From Falsirhodobacter halotolerans (lineage in GTDB: Bacteria; Pseudomonadota; Alphaproteobacteria; Rhodobacterales; Rhodobacteraceae): a stretch of DNA of 64,000 bases. Location: contig NZ_JALJAZ010000001.1 in NCBI RefSeq assembly GCF_022899245.1, positions 290,501 through 354,500 on the forward strand, in the 5' to 3' direction. Shown one piece after another: positions 1 to 10,740 of this stretch (positions are counted from its first letter, which is position 1; each line of letters opens with the position of its first letter). The notes under the pieces are model-generated. The model ran no database searches. It saw only the letters and a list, made by a program, of their open reading frames with translations, and was not told where the DNA came from. Made by a program: the position numbers and the translations under genes.

Positions 1-15
1 ATATGCCTAATCGGC

Positions 16-72
16 AGGGCGGGGGCTTCCCCGCCCTACCACTTTGCGGCCGGGTGTTGTAAACACCCGGCC
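16..72 (+). other. two tandem hairpins upstream of tuf
   Basis: Bases 16-37 form a 9-bp stem (AGGGCGGGG/CCCCGCCCT) with a 4-nt loop, and bases 48-72 an 11-bp stem (GGCCGGGTGTT/AACACCCGGCC) with a 3-nt loop. Neither is followed by a U-tract, so they could be a factor-assisted terminator of the preceding gene (in this lineage probably fusA, not visible), processing sites, or leader structure for tuf. I see no open reading frame in 1-130. Confidence 0.45.
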
Positions 73-130
73 ATTCGAGTAGTGCGGGGCTTTCCCGCCG
101 CTCCGCATGCGAATCGAAGAGGAAGCCAAG

Positions 131-1306
<1,176 letters not shown>

Positions 1307-1329
1307 TCAACCGCACCGGAAGAGGGGGC

Positions 1330-1347
1330 GGGGGCCGAAAGGCCCCC
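1330..1347 (+). terminator. hairpin between tuf and rpsJ
   Basis: A 7-bp perfect stem GGGGGCC/GGCCCCC closes a GAAA tetraloop (1337-1340) in the 72-nt gap after tuf. Only a weak pyrimidine stretch (gtcttcccg) follows, so termination may be partial or the hairpin may mark an mRNA end. Confidence 0.5.
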
Positions 1348-1378
1348 GTCTTCCCGCCGGGCCCAAAGGGCATGTAAA

Positions 1379-1687
1379 ATGCAAGGTCAGACTATTCGCA
1401 TCAGGCTGAAAGCCTTCGATTACCGCGTTCTGGATGCCAGCACGCAGGAAATCGTCTCCACGGCCAAGCGGACCGGCGCGCAAGTGCGCGGCCCGATCCC
1501 GCTGCCGAACCAGATTGAGAAATTCACGGTTCTCCGTGGCCCGCACATCGACAAGAAGTCGCGCGACCAGTGGGAAATCCGCACGCACAAGCGTCTTCTC
1601 GACATCGTTGATCCGACTCCGCAGACCGTGGACGCGCTGATGAAGCTCGACCTCGCCGCTGGCGTTGACGTCGAAATCAAAGTGTAA
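1379..1687 (+). CDS. rpsJ: 30S ribosomal protein S10
   Basis: 102-residue S10 (uS10), first gene of the S10 cluster. The start [19 protein letters not shown] and the loop segment [20 protein letters not shown] are family hallmarks and length matches the E. coli protein (103). It binds 16S rRNA in the 30S head; in lambdoid systems S10 also acts as transcription factor NusE. It is 12 nt upstream of rplC and cotranscribed with it. Confidence 0.97.
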   Translation: MQGQTIRIRLKAFDYRVLDASTQEIVSTAKRTGAQVRGPIPLPNQIEKFTVLRGPHIDKKSRDQWEIRTHKRLLDIVDPTPQTVDALMKLDLAAGVDVEIKV

Positions 1688-1699
1688 GGGATAGAACCT

Positions 1700-2554
1700 A
1701 TGCGCTCTGGAATTATTGCAAAGAAGCTGGGCATGACCCGGCTGTTTCTGGAAGACGGCCGCCAGGTTCCGGTGACCGTTCTTCAACTCGACACCCTGCA
1801 GGTCGTGGCTCAGCGCACGGTCGACACGGACGGATACACCGCCGTTCAGCTTGGCGCGGGCACGGCGAAGGCCAAACGCACCTCGGCGGCGCAGCGCGGT
1901 CACTTCGCGAAAGCGAACGTGGAGCCCAAGCGCAAGATCGCGGAGTTCCGCGTCTCGCCTGAGAACCTGATCGGCGTGGGTGAAGAGATCATCGCGGACC
2001 ATTACTTCGCAGGTCAGTTCGTCGACGTGGCGGGCACCTCGATCGGTAAGGGTTTTGCCGGTGCGATGAAGCGTCACAACTTCGGTGGTCTGCGCGCATC
2101 GCACGGTGTGTCGATCTCGCACCGTTCGCACGGGTCCACGGGCCAGTGCCAGGATCCGGGCAAGGTCTTCAAAGGCAAGAAGATGGCCGGTCACCTCGGT
2201 GCCGTGCGCGTCACCACGCAGAACCTGCAGGTCGTCAAGACCGACAGCGAGCGTGGCCTGATCATGATCAAGGGCGCGGTTCCCGGATCGAAGGGTGGCT
2301 GGGTCACCGTGAAGGATGCCGTCAAGAAGCCGGTTCCGGACAATGTGATCCTGCCCGCCGCTCTGCGTTCGGCGGCCGCTGCTGCGCACCGCGCGGCGGA
2401 AGAAGCTGCCGCTGCGGCTGCGGCTGAAGAAGAAGCGGCCCGCGCCGCTGCCGCTGCCGAGGCTGCTGCCGCCGAAGAGGCCGCGCTGGCCGAGGCCGAA
2501 GCCGAGATCAAGGCGGAAGGTTCCGATGCCTCCGACGAAGGAGAAGCGAAATGA
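1700..2554 (+). CDS. rplC: 50S ribosomal protein L3 with Ala/Glu-rich tail
   Basis: 284-residue L3 (uL3), a 23S rRNA-binding early assembly protein near the peptidyl-transferase centre. The core (1-~213) carries [11 protein letters not shown] at the N-terminus and the [13 protein letters not shown] region containing the conserved loop. Residues ~214-284 are an extra tail made almost only of Ala and Glu, ending in an acidic [10 protein letters not shown] stretch; the E. coli protein (209) has none. Its stop overlaps the rplD start (ATGA), implying coupled translation. I recall extended L3 tails in Rhodobacter relatives but could not check this. Confidence 0.96.
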   Translation: MRSGIIAKKLGMTRLFLEDGRQVPVTVLQLDTLQVVAQRTVDTDGYTAVQLGAGTAKAKRTSAAQRGHFAKANVEPKRKIAEFRVSPENLIGVGEEIIADHYFAGQFVDVAGTSIGKGFAGAMKRHNFGGLRASHGVSISHRSHGSTGQCQDPGKVFKGKKMAGHLGAVRVTTQNLQVVKTDSERGLIMIKGAVPGSKGGWVTVKDAVKKPVPDNVILPAALRSAAAAAHRAAEEAAAAAAAEEEAARAAAAAEAAAAEEAALAEAEAEIKAEGSDASDEGEAK

Positions 2555-3171
2555 AACTCGACGTCATCAAGCTTGACGCCGGCAAGGCAGGCTCGATCGA
2601 CCTGGCCGACGACGTGTTCGGTCTGGAGCCGCGTGCGGACATCCTGCACCGCGTCGTGCGCTGGCAGCGTGCCAAGGCCCAGGCCGGCACGCACTCCACG
2701 CTCGGCAAGTCGGACGTGTCCTACTCGACCAAGAAGATCTACAAGCAGAAGGGCACCGGCGGCGCACGTCACGGGTCCAAGAAAGCGCCGATCTTCCGTC
2801 ACGGTGGTGTCTACAAAGGCCCGCAGCCCCGCAGCCATGCCCACGATCTGCCGAAGAAATTCCGCGCTCTGGGTCTGAAGCACGCGCTGTCGTCCAAGGC
2901 TGCGACCGGCAATCTGGTCATCTTGGAAGATCTTAACCTGGCCGATGCGAAAACCGCGGGTCTGGCGAAGTCGGTCAAGGAACTGGGCTGGAAGCGCGTT
3001 CTGATCATCGACGGTGCCGAGGTGAACGAGAACTTCGCCAAGGCGGCGCGCAACCTCGAAGGCGTGGACATCCTGCCGACGATGGGTGCCAACGTGTATG
3101 ATATCCTCAAGCGTGACACCCTGGTGATCACCAAGGCGGGTATCGAAGCTCTGGAGGCTCGTTTGAAATGA
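2551..3171 (+). CDS. rplD: 50S ribosomal protein L4
   Basis: 206-residue L4 (uL4), which lines the nascent-chain exit tunnel. The tunnel loop is recognisable in [20 protein letters not shown] at about residues 67-87. The start ATG overlaps the rplC stop by 4 nt, and the stop overlaps rplW by 4 nt. In E. coli L4 autoregulates the S10 operon; whether that holds here cannot be told from the sequence. Confidence 0.97.
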   Translation: MKLDVIKLDAGKAGSIDLADDVFGLEPRADILHRVVRWQRAKAQAGTHSTLGKSDVSYSTKKIYKQKGTGGARHGSKKAPIFRHGGVYKGPQPRSHAHDLPKKFRALGLKHALSSKAATGNLVILEDLNLADAKTAGLAKSVKELGWKRVLIIDGAEVNENFAKAARNLEGVDILPTMGANVYDILKRDTLVITKAGIEALEARLK

Positions 3172-3464
3172 GCGTGAAGCCCGAACATTACGACATCATC
3201 AAGAAGCCGCTGATCACCGAGAAGGCGACGCTGGCATCCGAAGCCAACGCCGTGGTTTTCCAGGTGGCGATGGATTCGACCAAGCCGCAGATCAAGGAAG
3301 CGGTGGAAGCCGTTTTCGGTGTGAAGGTGAAAGCCGTGAACACCACGATCACCAAAGGCAAGGTCAAGCGTTTCCGCGGCCGTATCGGTGAGCGGAGCGA
3401 CAAGAAGAAAGCGTATGTGACCCTGGAAGAGGGAAACACTATCGACGTCTCGACGGGCCTCTGA
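3168..3464 (+). CDS. rplW: 50S ribosomal protein L23
   Basis: 98-residue L23 (uL23), at the tunnel exit where trigger factor and SRP dock. [16 protein letters not shown] at the N-terminus and the basic segment [20 protein letters not shown] are typical. It overlaps rplD by 4 nt (ATGA), and a strong hairpin separates it from rplB. Confidence 0.97.
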   Translation: MSVKPEHYDIIKKPLITEKATLASEANAVVFQVAMDSTKPQIKEAVEAVFGVKVKAVNTTITKGKVKRFRGRIGERSDKKKAYVTLEEGNTIDVSTGL

Positions 3465-3483
3465 TAGAACGCGCAACGAATCG

Positions 3484-3511
3484 AGTGGCCCCGGTTTTTA
3501 CCGGGGCCACT
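3484..3511 (+). terminator. strong hairpin between rplW and rplB
   Basis: An 11-bp perfect stem AGTGGCCCCGG/CCGGGGCCACT encloses TTTTTA (3495-3500) and is followed by gattttaac. Stem strength is that of an intrinsic terminator but the U-tract is short, so it is more likely an attenuator or a 3'-end stabiliser inside the operon. Confidence 0.55.
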
Positions 3512-3590
3512 GATTTTAACGACGGGGATCTTCGGAGCCCTTCACCGGGCCTGACAGAGTCGGGCCCCAGCTGTACGGAAGACAGGAAAC

Positions 3591-4427
3591 ATGGCACTCA
3601 AGTCGTATAAGCCGACGACGCCTGGCCAGCGTGGGCTGGTTCTGATCGACCGTTCGGAGCTGTGGAAAGGCCGCCCGGTCAAAACCCTTACCGAGGGTTT
3701 GACCAAGACGGGTGGTCGGAACAACACCGGACGCGTCACGATGTGGCACAAGGGTGGTGGCGCGAAGCGTCTCTACCGGATCGTCGATTTCAAGCGTCGC
3801 AAATTCGACATCTCGGCCGTGGTCGAGCGGATCGAGTATGACCCCAACCGCACCGCGTTCATCGCGCTTGTGAAGTACGAGGATGGCGAACTCGCCTATA
3901 TCCTCGCGCCGCAGCGTCTGGCCGTGGGCGATAACGTCATCGCCGGCGCCAAGACCGACGTGAAACCGGGCAACGCGATGCCGTTCTCGGGTATGCCGAT
4001 CGGGACGATCGTGCACAACGTCGAGATGAAGCCGGGCAAGGGCGGTCAGATCGCACGCGCCGCAGGCACCTACGCCCAGTTCGTGGGTCGTGACGGGGGC
4101 TATGCCCAGATCCGTCTGTCCTCGGGCGAGCTGCGCATGGTTCGTCAGGAATGCATGGCGACCATCGGCGCCGTGTCGAATGCCGACCACTCGAACCAGA
4201 ACTTCGGTAAAGCCGGTCGTATGCGTCACAAGGGCATCCGCCCGACCGTTCGCGGTGTCGCGATGAACCCGATCGACCACCCGCATGGTGGTGGTGAGGG
4301 CCGGACCTCGGGCGGCCGTCACCCGGTCACGCCGTGGGGCAAGGGCACCAAGGGCAACCGCACCCGCAAGAACAAGACCACGGACAAGTACATTGTCCGC
4401 TCGCGTCACCTGAAGAAAGGGCGTTAA
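3591..4427 (+). CDS. rplB: 50S ribosomal protein L2
   Basis: 278-residue L2 (uL2), required for subunit joining and peptidyl transfer. The C-terminal [20 protein letters not shown] segment contains the conserved histidine of the active-site-proximal loop, and the end is the usual basic [21 protein letters not shown]. It starts at ATG 3591 after a 126-nt gap containing the hairpin at 3484-3511. Confidence 0.98.
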   Translation: MALKSYKPTTPGQRGLVLIDRSELWKGRPVKTLTEGLTKTGGRNNTGRVTMWHKGGGAKRLYRIVDFKRRKFDISAVVERIEYDPNRTAFIALVKYEDGELAYILAPQRLAVGDNVIAGAKTDVKPGNAMPFSGMPIGTIVHNVEMKPGKGGQIARAAGTYAQFVGRDGGYAQIRLSSGELRMVRQECMATIGAVSNADHSNQNFGKAGRMRHKGIRPTVRGVAMNPIDHPHGGGEGRTSGGRHPVTPWGKGTKGNRTRKNKTTDKYIVRSRHLKKGR

Positions 4428-4430
4428 TCC

Positions 4431-4709
4431 ATGTCGCGTTCCGTCTGGAAAGGCCCGTTCGTCGACGCCTACGTCCTGAAAAAGGCCGAGAAGTCGCGCG
4501 AGTCGGGCAAGAACGAAGTGATCAAGATCTGGTCGCGTCGTTCCACCATCCTGCCGCAGTTCGTGGGCCTCACGTTCGGCGTCTACAACGGCAAGAAACA
4601 CATCCCGGTGGCGATCACCGAGGAGATGATCGGCCAGAAGTTCGGTGAGTATTCGCCGACGCGGACCTATTACGGTCATGCCGCCGACAAGAAAGCCAAA
4701 AGGAAGTAA
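4431..4709 (+). CDS. rpsS: 30S ribosomal protein S19
   Basis: 92-residue S19 (uS19), a head protein that pairs with S13 and contacts t[23 protein letters not shown] and [21 protein letters not shown] are diagnostic. It follows rplB by 3 nt and precedes rplV by 3 nt. Confidence 0.97.
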   Translation: MSRSVWKGPFVDAYVLKKAEKSRESGKNEVIKIWSRRSTILPQFVGLTFGVYNGKKHIPVAITEEMIGQKFGEYSPTRTYYGHAADKKAKRK

Positions 4710-4712
4710 GCC

Positions 4713-5093
4713 ATGAGCAAGGAAAAGAATCCGCGCCGCGTGGCCGAAAACGAGGCGATGGCGAAAGCCAAGATGCTGCGCACCTCGCCGCAGAAGCTGA
4801 ACCTCGTCGCGGCACTGATCCGTGGCAAGAAGGTCGACAAGGCGATTGCCGATCTGACCTTCTCCAAGAAGCGCATCAGCCAAGACGTGCTGAAGTGCCT
4901 TCAGTCGGCGATCGCCAATGCCGAGAACAACCACGGGCTGGATGTCGATGATCTGATCGTCGCCGAAGCCTATTGCGGCAAGAACATTACGCTGAAGCGC
5001 GGCCGTCCGCGTGCGCGTGGCCGCTTCGGCAAGATCATGAAGCCGTTCAGCGAACTGACCATCAAGGTGCGTCAGAAAGGGGAGACTGCGTAA
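4713..5093 (+). CDS. rplV: 50S ribosomal protein L22
   Basis: 126-residue L22 (uL22), whose beta-hairpin reaches into the exit tunnel (region [19 protein letters not shown], about residues 90-108). It has an extra N-terminal stretch of about 15 residues ([15 protein letters not shown]) before the conserved [14 protein letters not shown]; the E. coli protein is 110 residues. The stop TAA shares its last base with the rpsC start (TAATG). Confidence 0.97.
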   Translation: MSKEKNPRRVAENEAMAKAKMLRTSPQKLNLVAALIRGKKVDKAIADLTFSKKRISQDVLKCLQSAIANAENNHGLDVDDLIVAEAYCGKNITLKRGRPRARGRFGKIMKPFSELTIKVRQKGETA

Positions 5094-5806
5094 TGGGTCA
5101 GAAGGTAAACCCCATCGGGATGCGTCTTCAGGTCAACCGCACCTGGGACAGCCGCTGGTATGCGGACACCAAGGATTACGGCAACCTGCTGCTTGAGGAT
5201 CTGAAGATCCGCGAGTTCGTCCACAAAGAGGCGAAGCAGGCCGGCATCTCCAAGGTGATCATCGAGCGCCCGCACAAGAAGTGCCGCGTCACGATCCACG
5301 CCGCCCGCCCCGGTGTCATCATCGGCAAGAAAGGCGCGGACATCGAGACGCTTCGCAAGAAGCTGTCGCAGTTCACCGCATCCGAACTGCACCTGAACAT
5401 CGTCGAAGTGCGCAAGCCCGAGCTTGACGCGCAGCTGGTCGCCGAATCCATCGCGCAACAGATGGAGCGTCGTGTGTCGTTCCGTCGTGCGATGAAGCGT
5501 GGCGTTCAGAACGCGATGCGCATCGGCGCCCTCGGGATCCGCGTGAATGTCGCGGGCCGTCTGGGCGGTGCCGAGATCGCACGGACCGAATGGTACCGCG
5601 AAGGTCGCGTTCCGCTGCACACGCTGCGTGCGGATATCGACTACGCCACCGAAGAGGCGATGACGCCCTATGGGATCATCGGCGTGAAGGTCTGGATCTT
5701 CAAAGGCGAGATCCTGGAGCATGACCCGCAGGCACACGACCGTCGTCAGGCGGAGTCGCAAGAGGGCGCAGCACCGCGTCCCCGTCGCGACCGTGAGCGC
5801 GCGTAA
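5093..5806 (+). CDS. rpsC: 30S ribosomal protein S3
   Basis: 237-residue S3 (uS3), at the mRNA entry tunnel. The start is ATG 5093, giving [13 protein letters not shown]; the frame is open further upstream but that part overlaps rplV. The KH-domain GxxG loop reads [12 protein letters not shown]. The C-terminus is short and ends RPRRDRERA. The start overlaps rplV by one base. Confidence 0.97.
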   Translation: MGQKVNPIGMRLQVNRTWDSRWYADTKDYGNLLLEDLKIREFVHKEAKQAGISKVIIERPHKKCRVTIHAARPGVIIGKKGADIETLRKKLSQFTASELHLNIVEVRKPELDAQLVAESIAQQMERRVSFRRAMKRGVQNAMRIGALGIRVNVAGRLGGAEIARTEWYREGRVPLHTLRADIDYATEEAMTPYGIIGVKVWIFKGEILEHDPQAHDRRQAESQEGAAPRPRRDRERA

Positions 5807-5818
5807 GGAGCACGAGAG

Positions 5819-6232
5819 ATGCTGCAACCGAAACGGACCAAGTTCCGCAAACAGCACAAGGGCCGGATTCACGGCGAAGCCAAAGGCGGCTTCCTTCTGA
5901 ACTTCGGCACCTATGGCCTGAAAGCCACCGAGCCCGAGCGTGTGACGGCGCGGCAGATCGAAGCGGCCCGCCGCGCGATCACCCGCCACATGAAGCGTCA
6001 GGGTCGTGTCTGGATCCGGATTTTCCCGGATGTTCCGGTCACCTCCAAACCCACCGAGGTTCGGATGGGTAAAGGTAAAGGCTCCGTCGATTTCTGGGCG
6101 GCCAAGGTGAAACCCGGTCGGATCATGTTTGAGATTGACGGAGTGCCCGAATCTGTGGCAAGGGAAGCCCTGCGCCTCGGTGCGATGAAACTTCCGGTGA
6201 TTACCCGGGTCATCGTCCGCGAGGACTGGTAA
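5819..6232 (+). CDS. rplP: 50S ribosomal protein L16
   Basis: 137-residue L16 (uL16), which helps position A-site t[19 protein letters not shown] at the start and the conserved [19 protein letters not shown] segment identify it. It is 12 nt downstream of rpsC with GGAG just before the start. Confidence 0.97.
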   Translation: MLQPKRTKFRKQHKGRIHGEAKGGFLLNFGTYGLKATEPERVTARQIEAARRAITRHMKRQGRVWIRIFPDVPVTSKPTEVRMGKGKGSVDFWAAKVKPGRIMFEIDGVPESVAREALRLGAMKLPVITRVIVREDW

Positions 6233-6244
6233 GACCGAATCTGG

Positions 6245-6275
6245 ACCCCCGGAGATAATCCGGGGGTTCGGTTTT
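6245..6275 (+). terminator. intrinsic-terminator-like hairpin after rplP
   Basis: An 8-bp perfect stem ACCCCCGG/CCGGGGGT closes a 7-nt loop and is followed by tcggtttttg, a run of five T. It lies between rplP and rpmC, splitting the cluster that in E. coli runs uninterrupted from rplP to rpmC. Confidence 0.6.
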
Positions 6276-6343
6276 TGATTTCACCCGCCAGGAAAGGGGT
6301 TACCCATACGGGGCCTTCTGGCGCAATGGAAAAGGAGGGACGC

Positions 6344-6547
6344 ATGTCCGCCAAGGATTTCGTGGCGAAAACGCCCGATCAGCTGCGCGACCAGCTCGTT
6401 GCACTGAAAAAGGAAGCCTTCAACCTGCGCTTCCAGCAGGCCACCGGCCAGCTTGAGAACACCGCCCGCATGCGCACCGTCCGTCGCGACGTGGCCCGCA
6501 TCAAGACGGTTCTGAACCAGAAAGCCGCTGACGCGGCGGCGAACTGA
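6344..6547 (+). CDS. rpmC: 50S ribosomal protein L29
   Basis: 67-residue L29 (uL29), two-helix protein at the tunnel exit. Starting at ATG 6344 ([14 protein letters not shown]) gives the normal family length; AAGGAGGGA at 6331-6340 is a strong Shine-Dalgarno for it. [21 protein letters not shown] is diagnostic. The first gene after the hairpin at 6245. Confidence 0.96.
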   Translation: MSAKDFVAKTPDQLRDQLVALKKEAFNLRFQQATGQLENTARMRTVRRDVARIKTVLNQKAADAAAN

Positions 6548-6559
6548 GGAGCCCGATAG

Positions 6560-6796
6560 ATGCCCAAACGTATCCTGCAAGGCACCGTGACGAGCGACAA
6601 GAACGAGCAGACGATCACCGTTCTGGTCGAGCGCCGCTTCAAGCACCCGCTTCTGAAGAAGACCGTCCGGTCGTCGAAGAAGTATCGTGCGCATGACGCG
6701 AACAACACTTTCAAGGTCGGCGATTCCGTTCGCATCGAAGAATGTGCGCCGATTTCGAAAACCAAACGCTGGACGGTCGTGACCGAAACGGTCTGA
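6560..6796 (+). CDS. rpsQ: 30S ribosomal protein S17
   Basis: 78-residue S17 (uS17), an OB-fold primary 16S rRNA binder. [19 protein letters not shown] and the [21 protein letters not shown] segment are diagnostic. It lies 12 nt after rpmC and 62 nt before rplN. Confidence 0.97.
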   Translation: MPKRILQGTVTSDKNEQTITVLVERRFKHPLLKKTVRSSKKYRAHDANNTFKVGDSVRIEECAPISKTKRWTVVTETV

Positions 6797-6858
6797 TTCG
6801 TCCCGAAACGAAACCCTGGGGGCGGTCCGCCGCTCTCCAAAGGTCGGGAGAACCTTAA

Positions 6859-7227
6859 ATGATCCAGATGCAGACCAATCTGGATGTCGCTGACAACTCC
6901 GGCGCTCGCCGGGTGCAGTGCATCAAGGTCCTGGGTGGCTCGCACCGCCGTTATGCCTCCGTGGGCGACATCATCGTGGTGTCGGTCAAGGAAGCCATTC
7001 CGCGCGGCCGCGTGAAGAAAGGGGACGTCCGCAAGGCCGTCGTCGTTCGCACCGCCAAGGAAGTCCGTCGTGAAGACGGCACCGCAATCCGCTTCGACCG
7101 CAACGCCGCCGTCATCCTGAACAATGCAGGTGAGCCGGTTGGAACCCGTATCTTCGGGCCGGTCGTGCGTGAGCTGCGTGCCAAGAACTTCATGAAAATC
7201 ATTTCGCTGGCGCCGGAGGTGCTCTGA
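6859..7227 (+). CDS. rplN: 50S ribosomal protein L14
   Basis: 122-residue L14 (uL14), exactly the usual length, located at the subunit interface. [20 protein letters not shown] and [19 protein letters not shown] are diagnostic. First gene of the spc-type segment. Its TGA shares one base with the rplX ATG. Confidence 0.98.
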   Translation: MIQMQTNLDVADNSGARRVQCIKVLGGSHRRYASVGDIIVVSVKEAIPRGRVKKGDVRKAVVVRTAKEVRREDGTAIRFDRNAAVILNNAGEPVGTRIFGPVVRELRAKNFMKIISLAPEVL

Positions 7228-7532
7228 TGGCTGCGAAACTGAAAAAAGGCGATGAAGTCATCGTTCTGACCGGCAAGGACAAAGGCAAGAAAGGGACCAT
7301 CGCGTCCGTTTCGCCCAAGGCCAACAAAGCGGTCGTCGATGGTGTGAACATGGCCATCCGTCACACGAAGCAGTCGCAGACCTCGCAAGGCGGTCGCATC
7401 TCGAAAGCGATGCCGATCGATCTGTCGAACCTGTCGCTGATGGACAAGAACGGCAAAGCCACCCGCGTCGGTTTCCGTGAGGAAGACGGCAAGCGCGTGC
7501 GGTTCGCCAAGACCACGGGGGATCTGATCTGA
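7227..7532 (+). CDS. rplX: 50S ribosomal protein L24
   Basis: 101-residue L24 (uL24), an assembly initiator with the KOW motif in [20 protein letters not shown] (residues 4-23). It overlaps rplN and rplE by one base each, so the three genes are probably translationally coupled. Confidence 0.97.
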   Translation: MAAKLKKGDEVIVLTGKDKGKKGTIASVSPKANKAVVDGVNMAIRHTKQSQTSQGGRISKAMPIDLSNLSLMDKNGKATRVGFREEDGKRVRFAKTTGDLI

Positions 7533-8107
7533 TGCTCGATCAAGCCACCTATACCCCGCGCTTCAAGACGCTGTACAAGGACACGATCCGCGGCGCGATG
7601 AAGTCGGACTTCGGGTACAAGAACGACATGCAGATCCCGCGTCTGGACAAGATCGTCCTGAACATGGGTGTCGGCGAGGCGGTCAAGGATACCAAGAAGG
7701 TCAAGACGGCCGCCGAGGAGCTGTCGCTCATCGCCGGTCAGAAGGCGGTCATCACGCATGCCAAGAAGTCGATCGCCGGCTTTCGCGTCCGTGAAGAGAT
7801 GCCGCTTGGCTGCAAGGTGACCCTGCGCGGCGACCGGATGTATGAATTCCTGGACCGTCTGATCACCATCGCGTTGCCGCGCGTCCGCGACTTTCGCGGC
7901 GTCAAGGCCACCTCGTTCGACGGCCGTGGCAACTACGCCATGGGTCTGAAAGAGCAGATCGTGTTCCCCGAGATCAACTTCGACAAGGTCGACGAGGTTC
8001 TGGGAATGGACATCATCATTTGCACCACGTCGAAAACCGATGCGGAAGCGAAGGCCCTGTTGAAGCATTTCAACATGCCCTTCATCGGCGAAACGCGCGA
8101 AGGATAA
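7532..8107 (+). CDS. rplE: 50S ribosomal protein L5
   Basis: 191-residue L5 (uL5), which binds 5S r[44 protein letters not shown] and [15 protein letters not shown] match the family; it is about ten residues longer than the E. coli protein, mainly at the N-terminus. Start overlaps the rplX stop by one base. Confidence 0.97.
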   Translation: MLDQATYTPRFKTLYKDTIRGAMKSDFGYKNDMQIPRLDKIVLNMGVGEAVKDTKKVKTAAEELSLIAGQKAVITHAKKSIAGFRVREEMPLGCKVTLRGDRMYEFLDRLITIALPRVRDFRGVKATSFDGRGNYAMGLKEQIVFPEINFDKVDEVLGMDIIICTTSKTDAEAKALLKHFNMPFIGETREG

Positions 8108-8110
8108 GTT

Positions 8111-8416
8111 ATGGCCAAGAAATCCATGGTTGAACGTGAGGTCAAGCGCGCGAAGCTGGTGAAGCAATACGCTGCCAAGCGCGCCGCCCTCAAGGAAATC
8201 ACGACGAACGCAGATCTGCCGATGGAGCAGCGCTTTGCCGCGCAGCTGAAACTGGCCGAACTGCCCCGCAACTCGTCCGCCACCCGGCTGCACAACCGCT
8301 GCCAGCTGACGGGGCGTCCGCACGCTTACTACCGTAAGCTGAAACTGTCGCGGATCATGCTGCGTGAACTGGCCTCGTTCGGTCAGATCCCCGGCATGGT
8401 CAAGTCGAGCTGGTAA
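8111..8416 (+). CDS. rpsN: 30S ribosomal protein S14
   Basis: 101-residue S14 (uS14) of the long, zinc-free class: the place where short paralogues have CxxC pairs reads [20 protein letters not shown], with one cysteine. It binds the 30S head. It follows rplE by 3 nt. Confidence 0.97.
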   Translation: MAKKSMVEREVKRAKLVKQYAAKRAALKEITTNADLPMEQRFAAQLKLAELPRNSSATRLHNRCQLTGRPHAYYRKLKLSRIMLRELASFGQIPGMVKSSW

Positions 8417-8428
8417 GGGGGACCGCGA

Positions 8429-8827
8429 ATGTTTGTGAACGATCCTCTGGGTGACATGCTCACCCGTATCCGCAACGCCCAGCTTCGCGGCAAGTCGACG
8501 GTGGCAACGCCGGCGTCCAAGCTGCGCGCCTGGGTGCTCGATGTCCTGCTCGAGGAAGGCTACATCCGTGGCTATGACAAGAGCGAGACCGAGAACGGTC
8601 AGGGCGAACTGCTGATCAGCCTGAAGTATTTCGAGGGTGAGCCGGTGATCCGCGAAGTCAAGCGCGTGTCCAAGCCGGGCCGCCGCGTGTACATGGCGTC
8701 GAAAGATCTGCCGTCGGTGCGCAACGGTCTGGGCGTCTCGATCATCTCCACGCCGAAAGGCGTCATGTCCGATGCAGCTGCACGGTCCGCCAATGTTGGC
8801 GGCGAAGTGCTCTGCACCGTGTTCTAA
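8429..8827 (+). CDS. rpsH: 30S ribosomal protein S8
   Basis: 132-residue S8 (uS8), a central-domain assembly protein and in E. coli the spc operon autoregulator. [15 protein letters not shown] at the start and the C-terminal [20 protein letters not shown] are diagnostic. GGGGGACC precedes the start. Confidence 0.97.
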   Translation: MFVNDPLGDMLTRIRNAQLRGKSTVATPASKLRAWVLDVLLEEGYIRGYDKSETENGQGELLISLKYFEGEPVIREVKRVSKPGRRVYMASKDLPSVRNGLGVSIISTPKGVMSDAAARSANVGGEVLCTVF

Positions 8828-8837
8828 GGAGGGCAAG

Positions 8838-9371
8838 ATGTCTCGTATTGGTAAGAAACCGGTCGAGTTGCCCAAGGGCGTGACGGCGGCCATCAGCGGT
8901 CAGACGGTGGAAGTGAAGGGGCCGAAAGGGACCCGCAGCTTCACCGCGACCGACGATGTGACGCTGGCCCTGGCCGACGACGCCGTGACCGTAACGCCGC
9001 GCGGCACGTCCAAACGGGCGCGCCAGCAGTGGGGCATGGCCCGCAGCCAGGTCGAGAACCTGGTGACGGGCGTGACCACGGGCTTCAAGAAAGAGCTGGA
9101 AATCCAGGGTGTGGGTTACCGCGCCGCGATGGCCGGCAACGTCCTGAAACTCTCGCTTGGTTATTCGCACGAAGTGAACTTCGACGTGCCGCAGGGCGTC
9201 ACCGTGACGGCCCCGAAGCAAACCGAAATCGTTGTGGAAGGCATTGATCAGCAGCAGGTTGGTCAGGTCGCCGCGAACATCCGCGACTGGAAACGCCCCG
9301 AGCCCTACAAAGGCAAAGGCATCCGGTACAAGGACGAGTTCGTCTTCCGCAAGGAAGGCAAGAAGAAGTAA
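8838..9371 (+). CDS. rplF: 50S ribosomal protein L6
   Basis: 177-residue L6 (uL6), near the GTPase centre. I start at ATG 8838 ([15 protein letters not shown]), with AAGGAGGGC at 8827-8835 as ribosome-binding site; the open frame extends into rpsH but that part is not L6-like. The C-terminal [18 protein letters not shown] is diagnostic. Confidence 0.97.
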   Translation: MSRIGKKPVELPKGVTAAISGQTVEVKGPKGTRSFTATDDVTLALADDAVTVTPRGTSKRARQQWGMARSQVENLVTGVTTGFKKELEIQGVGYRAAMAGNVLKLSLGYSHEVNFDVPQGVTVTAPKQTEIVVEGIDQQQVGQVAANIRDWKRPEPYKGKGIRYKDEFVFRKEGKKK

Positions 9372-9381
9372 GGGGCGCAAA

Positions 9382-9741
9382 ATGGCTTTGAATAAACGAG
9401 AGCTGTTCCAGAAGCGTCGCTTGCGCGTGCGGAACAAGATTAAGGCGATGGCGAACGGGCGGGCACGTCTGTCCGTTCACCGGTCGTCCAAGAACATCAG
9501 CGTTCAGCTGATTGACGATGTGAACGGCGTGACGCTGGCATCTGCCTCCACCTTGGAGAAAGATCTTGGCTTCGTCGGCAAGAACAATGTCGAGGCGTCC
9601 ACCGCCGTCGGCAAGCTGATTGCCGAGCGCGCCAAGAAGGCTGGGGTCGAAGAGTGCTATTTCGATCGTGGCGGCTTCCTCTTTCACGGTAAGATCAAGG
9701 CTTTGGCCGAGGCTGCCCGTGAAGGCGGCCTGAAGTTCTAA
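9382..9741 (+). CDS. rplR: 50S ribosomal protein L18
   Basis: 119-residue L18 (uL18), which bridges 5S rRNA to the large subunit. The real start is ATG 9382 ([18 protein letters not shown]), after AGGGGCGC; upstream in-frame sequence lies inside rplF. The C-terminal [21 protein letters not shown] is diagnostic. Confidence 0.97.
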   Translation: MALNKRELFQKRRLRVRNKIKAMANGRARLSVHRSSKNISVQLIDDVNGVTLASASTLEKDLGFVGKNNVEASTAVGKLIAERAKKAGVEECYFDRGGFLFHGKIKALAEAAREGGLKF

Positions 9742-9751
9742 GGAGGCGATT

Positions 9752-10306
9752 ATGGCAGAACGTGAGAACCGCCGGGACCGTCGCGAACGCGAGGAAACCC
9801 CGGAATTCGCCGATCGTCTCGTGGCGATCAACCGTGTGTCGAAAACCGTGAAAGGTGGTAAGCGCTTCGGCTTTGCCGCACTCGTGGTGGTCGGCGATCA
9901 GCGCGGTCGTGTCGGCTTCGGCAAGGGCAAGGCTAAAGAAGTGCCCGAGGCGATCCGCAAGGCGACCGAGCAGGCGAAACGCCAGATGATCCGCGTCGCC
10001 CTGCGCGACGGCCGGACGCTGCACCATGACACCAATGGCCGCCACGGTGCGGGCAAGGTCGTCATGCGCGCCGCGGTTCCGGGAACCGGAATCATCGCCG
10101 GGGGGCCGATGCGCGCTGTGTTCGAGATGCTGGGCGTCCAGGACGTCGTGGCGAAATCGCTCGGTTCGCAGAACCCCTACAACATGATCCGCGCGACGCT
10201 TGATGGGCTGAAGCAGGAATCCTCCCCCCGTATGGTCGCGAATCGCCGCGGCAAGAAGGTGGCGGACATCCTGAAGAAGCCTGAAGCCGAAGTCGTCGAA
10301 GCGTAA
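9752..10306 (+). CDS. rpsE: 30S ribosomal protein S5
   Basis: 184-residue S5 (uS5), important for decoding fidelity at the mRNA entry. The conserved [20 protein letters not shown] block and the [16 protein letters not shown] segment are present; the N-terminus is Arg/Glu-rich. AAGGAGGCG at 9741-9749 is a strong ribosome-binding site. Confidence 0.97.
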   Translation: MAERENRRDRREREETPEFADRLVAINRVSKTVKGGKRFGFAALVVVGDQRGRVGFGKGKAKEVPEAIRKATEQAKRQMIRVALRDGRTLHHDTNGRHGAGKVVMRAAVPGTGIIAGGPMRAVFEMLGVQDVVAKSLGSQNPYNMIRATLDGLKQESSPRMVANRRGKKVADILKKPEAEVVEA

Positions 10307-10318
10307 GGAGACGGGCAT

Positions 10319-10504
10319 ATGGCAACCATCGTCGTCAAGCAGGTGGCTTCGGCCGCCCGCCGTCCGGCCATCCAGACCGCCACGCTGAAGGGTCTTGGGC
10401 TGAACAAGATGAACCGGACCCGCGAACTGGAAGATACGCCTTCCGTGCGCGGCATGGTCAACAAGATCCCGCACCTCGTGAAGATCATCGAAGAGCGGAA
10501 CTGA
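10319..10504 (+). CDS. rpmD: 50S ribosomal protein L30
   Basis: 61-residue L30 (uL30), short bacterial form. [21 protein letters not shown] and the ending [15 protein letters not shown] are diagnostic. It starts 12 nt after rpsE behind AAGGAGACG and is followed at once by an intrinsic terminator, ending this transcription segment. Confidence 0.96.
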   Translation: MATIVVKQVASAARRPAIQTATLKGLGLNKMNRTRELEDTPSVRGMVNKIPHLVKIIEERN

Positions 10505-10507
10505 GAA

Positions 10508-10534
10508 AGCGCCCCCGGAAACGGGGGCGTTTTT
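10508..10534 (+). terminator. Rho-independent terminator after rpmD
   Basis: An 8-bp perfect stem CGCCCCCG/CGGGGGCG with GAAA loop (10518-10521) is followed directly by TTTTT (10530-10534) and preceded by AAA. This is a textbook intrinsic terminator, yet it lies between rpmD and rplO inside the classical spc cluster. Confidence 0.8.
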
Positions 10535-10617
10535 CATTGGACGGCGCGGGGTTCCCCCGGCATCATCCGTTCGGCGCGGGTAGGACATTTCGCCCATGCC
10601 AAAGATCGGCATGGTGC

Positions 10618-10646
10618 TTGAACGCATCAGCACTGTCCGTTATACG
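10618..10646 (+). promoter_or_regulatory. candidate promoter for rplO-secY-adk
   Basis: TTGAAC (10618-10623), a 17-nt spacer and TATACG (10641-10646) resemble a housekeeping-sigma promoter. It sits in the 236-nt gap after the rpmD terminator and about 95 nt before rplO, where a restart of transcription would be needed. No convincing gene is visible in the gap. Confidence 0.45.
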
Positions 10647-10740
10647 CGCAAGGTGGCGTCCTGCGGGGGGCCCGGAATCATTTTTACGCCGTGTCTGCCC
10701 AATCCGTCGCTGGGGGCAGTTCCGGTAGAGGAGAAGCGAC

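Noticed and set aside
3516-4934. Long open frame on the - strand opposite rplB-rplV, and many like it (1307-2389, 11322-13358, 13683-15527, 16032-18368)
   Set aside because: These oppose certain ribosomal or house-keeping genes, have high Arg/His/Leu shadow composition and no recognisable domain. They are by-products of high GC and third-base bias.
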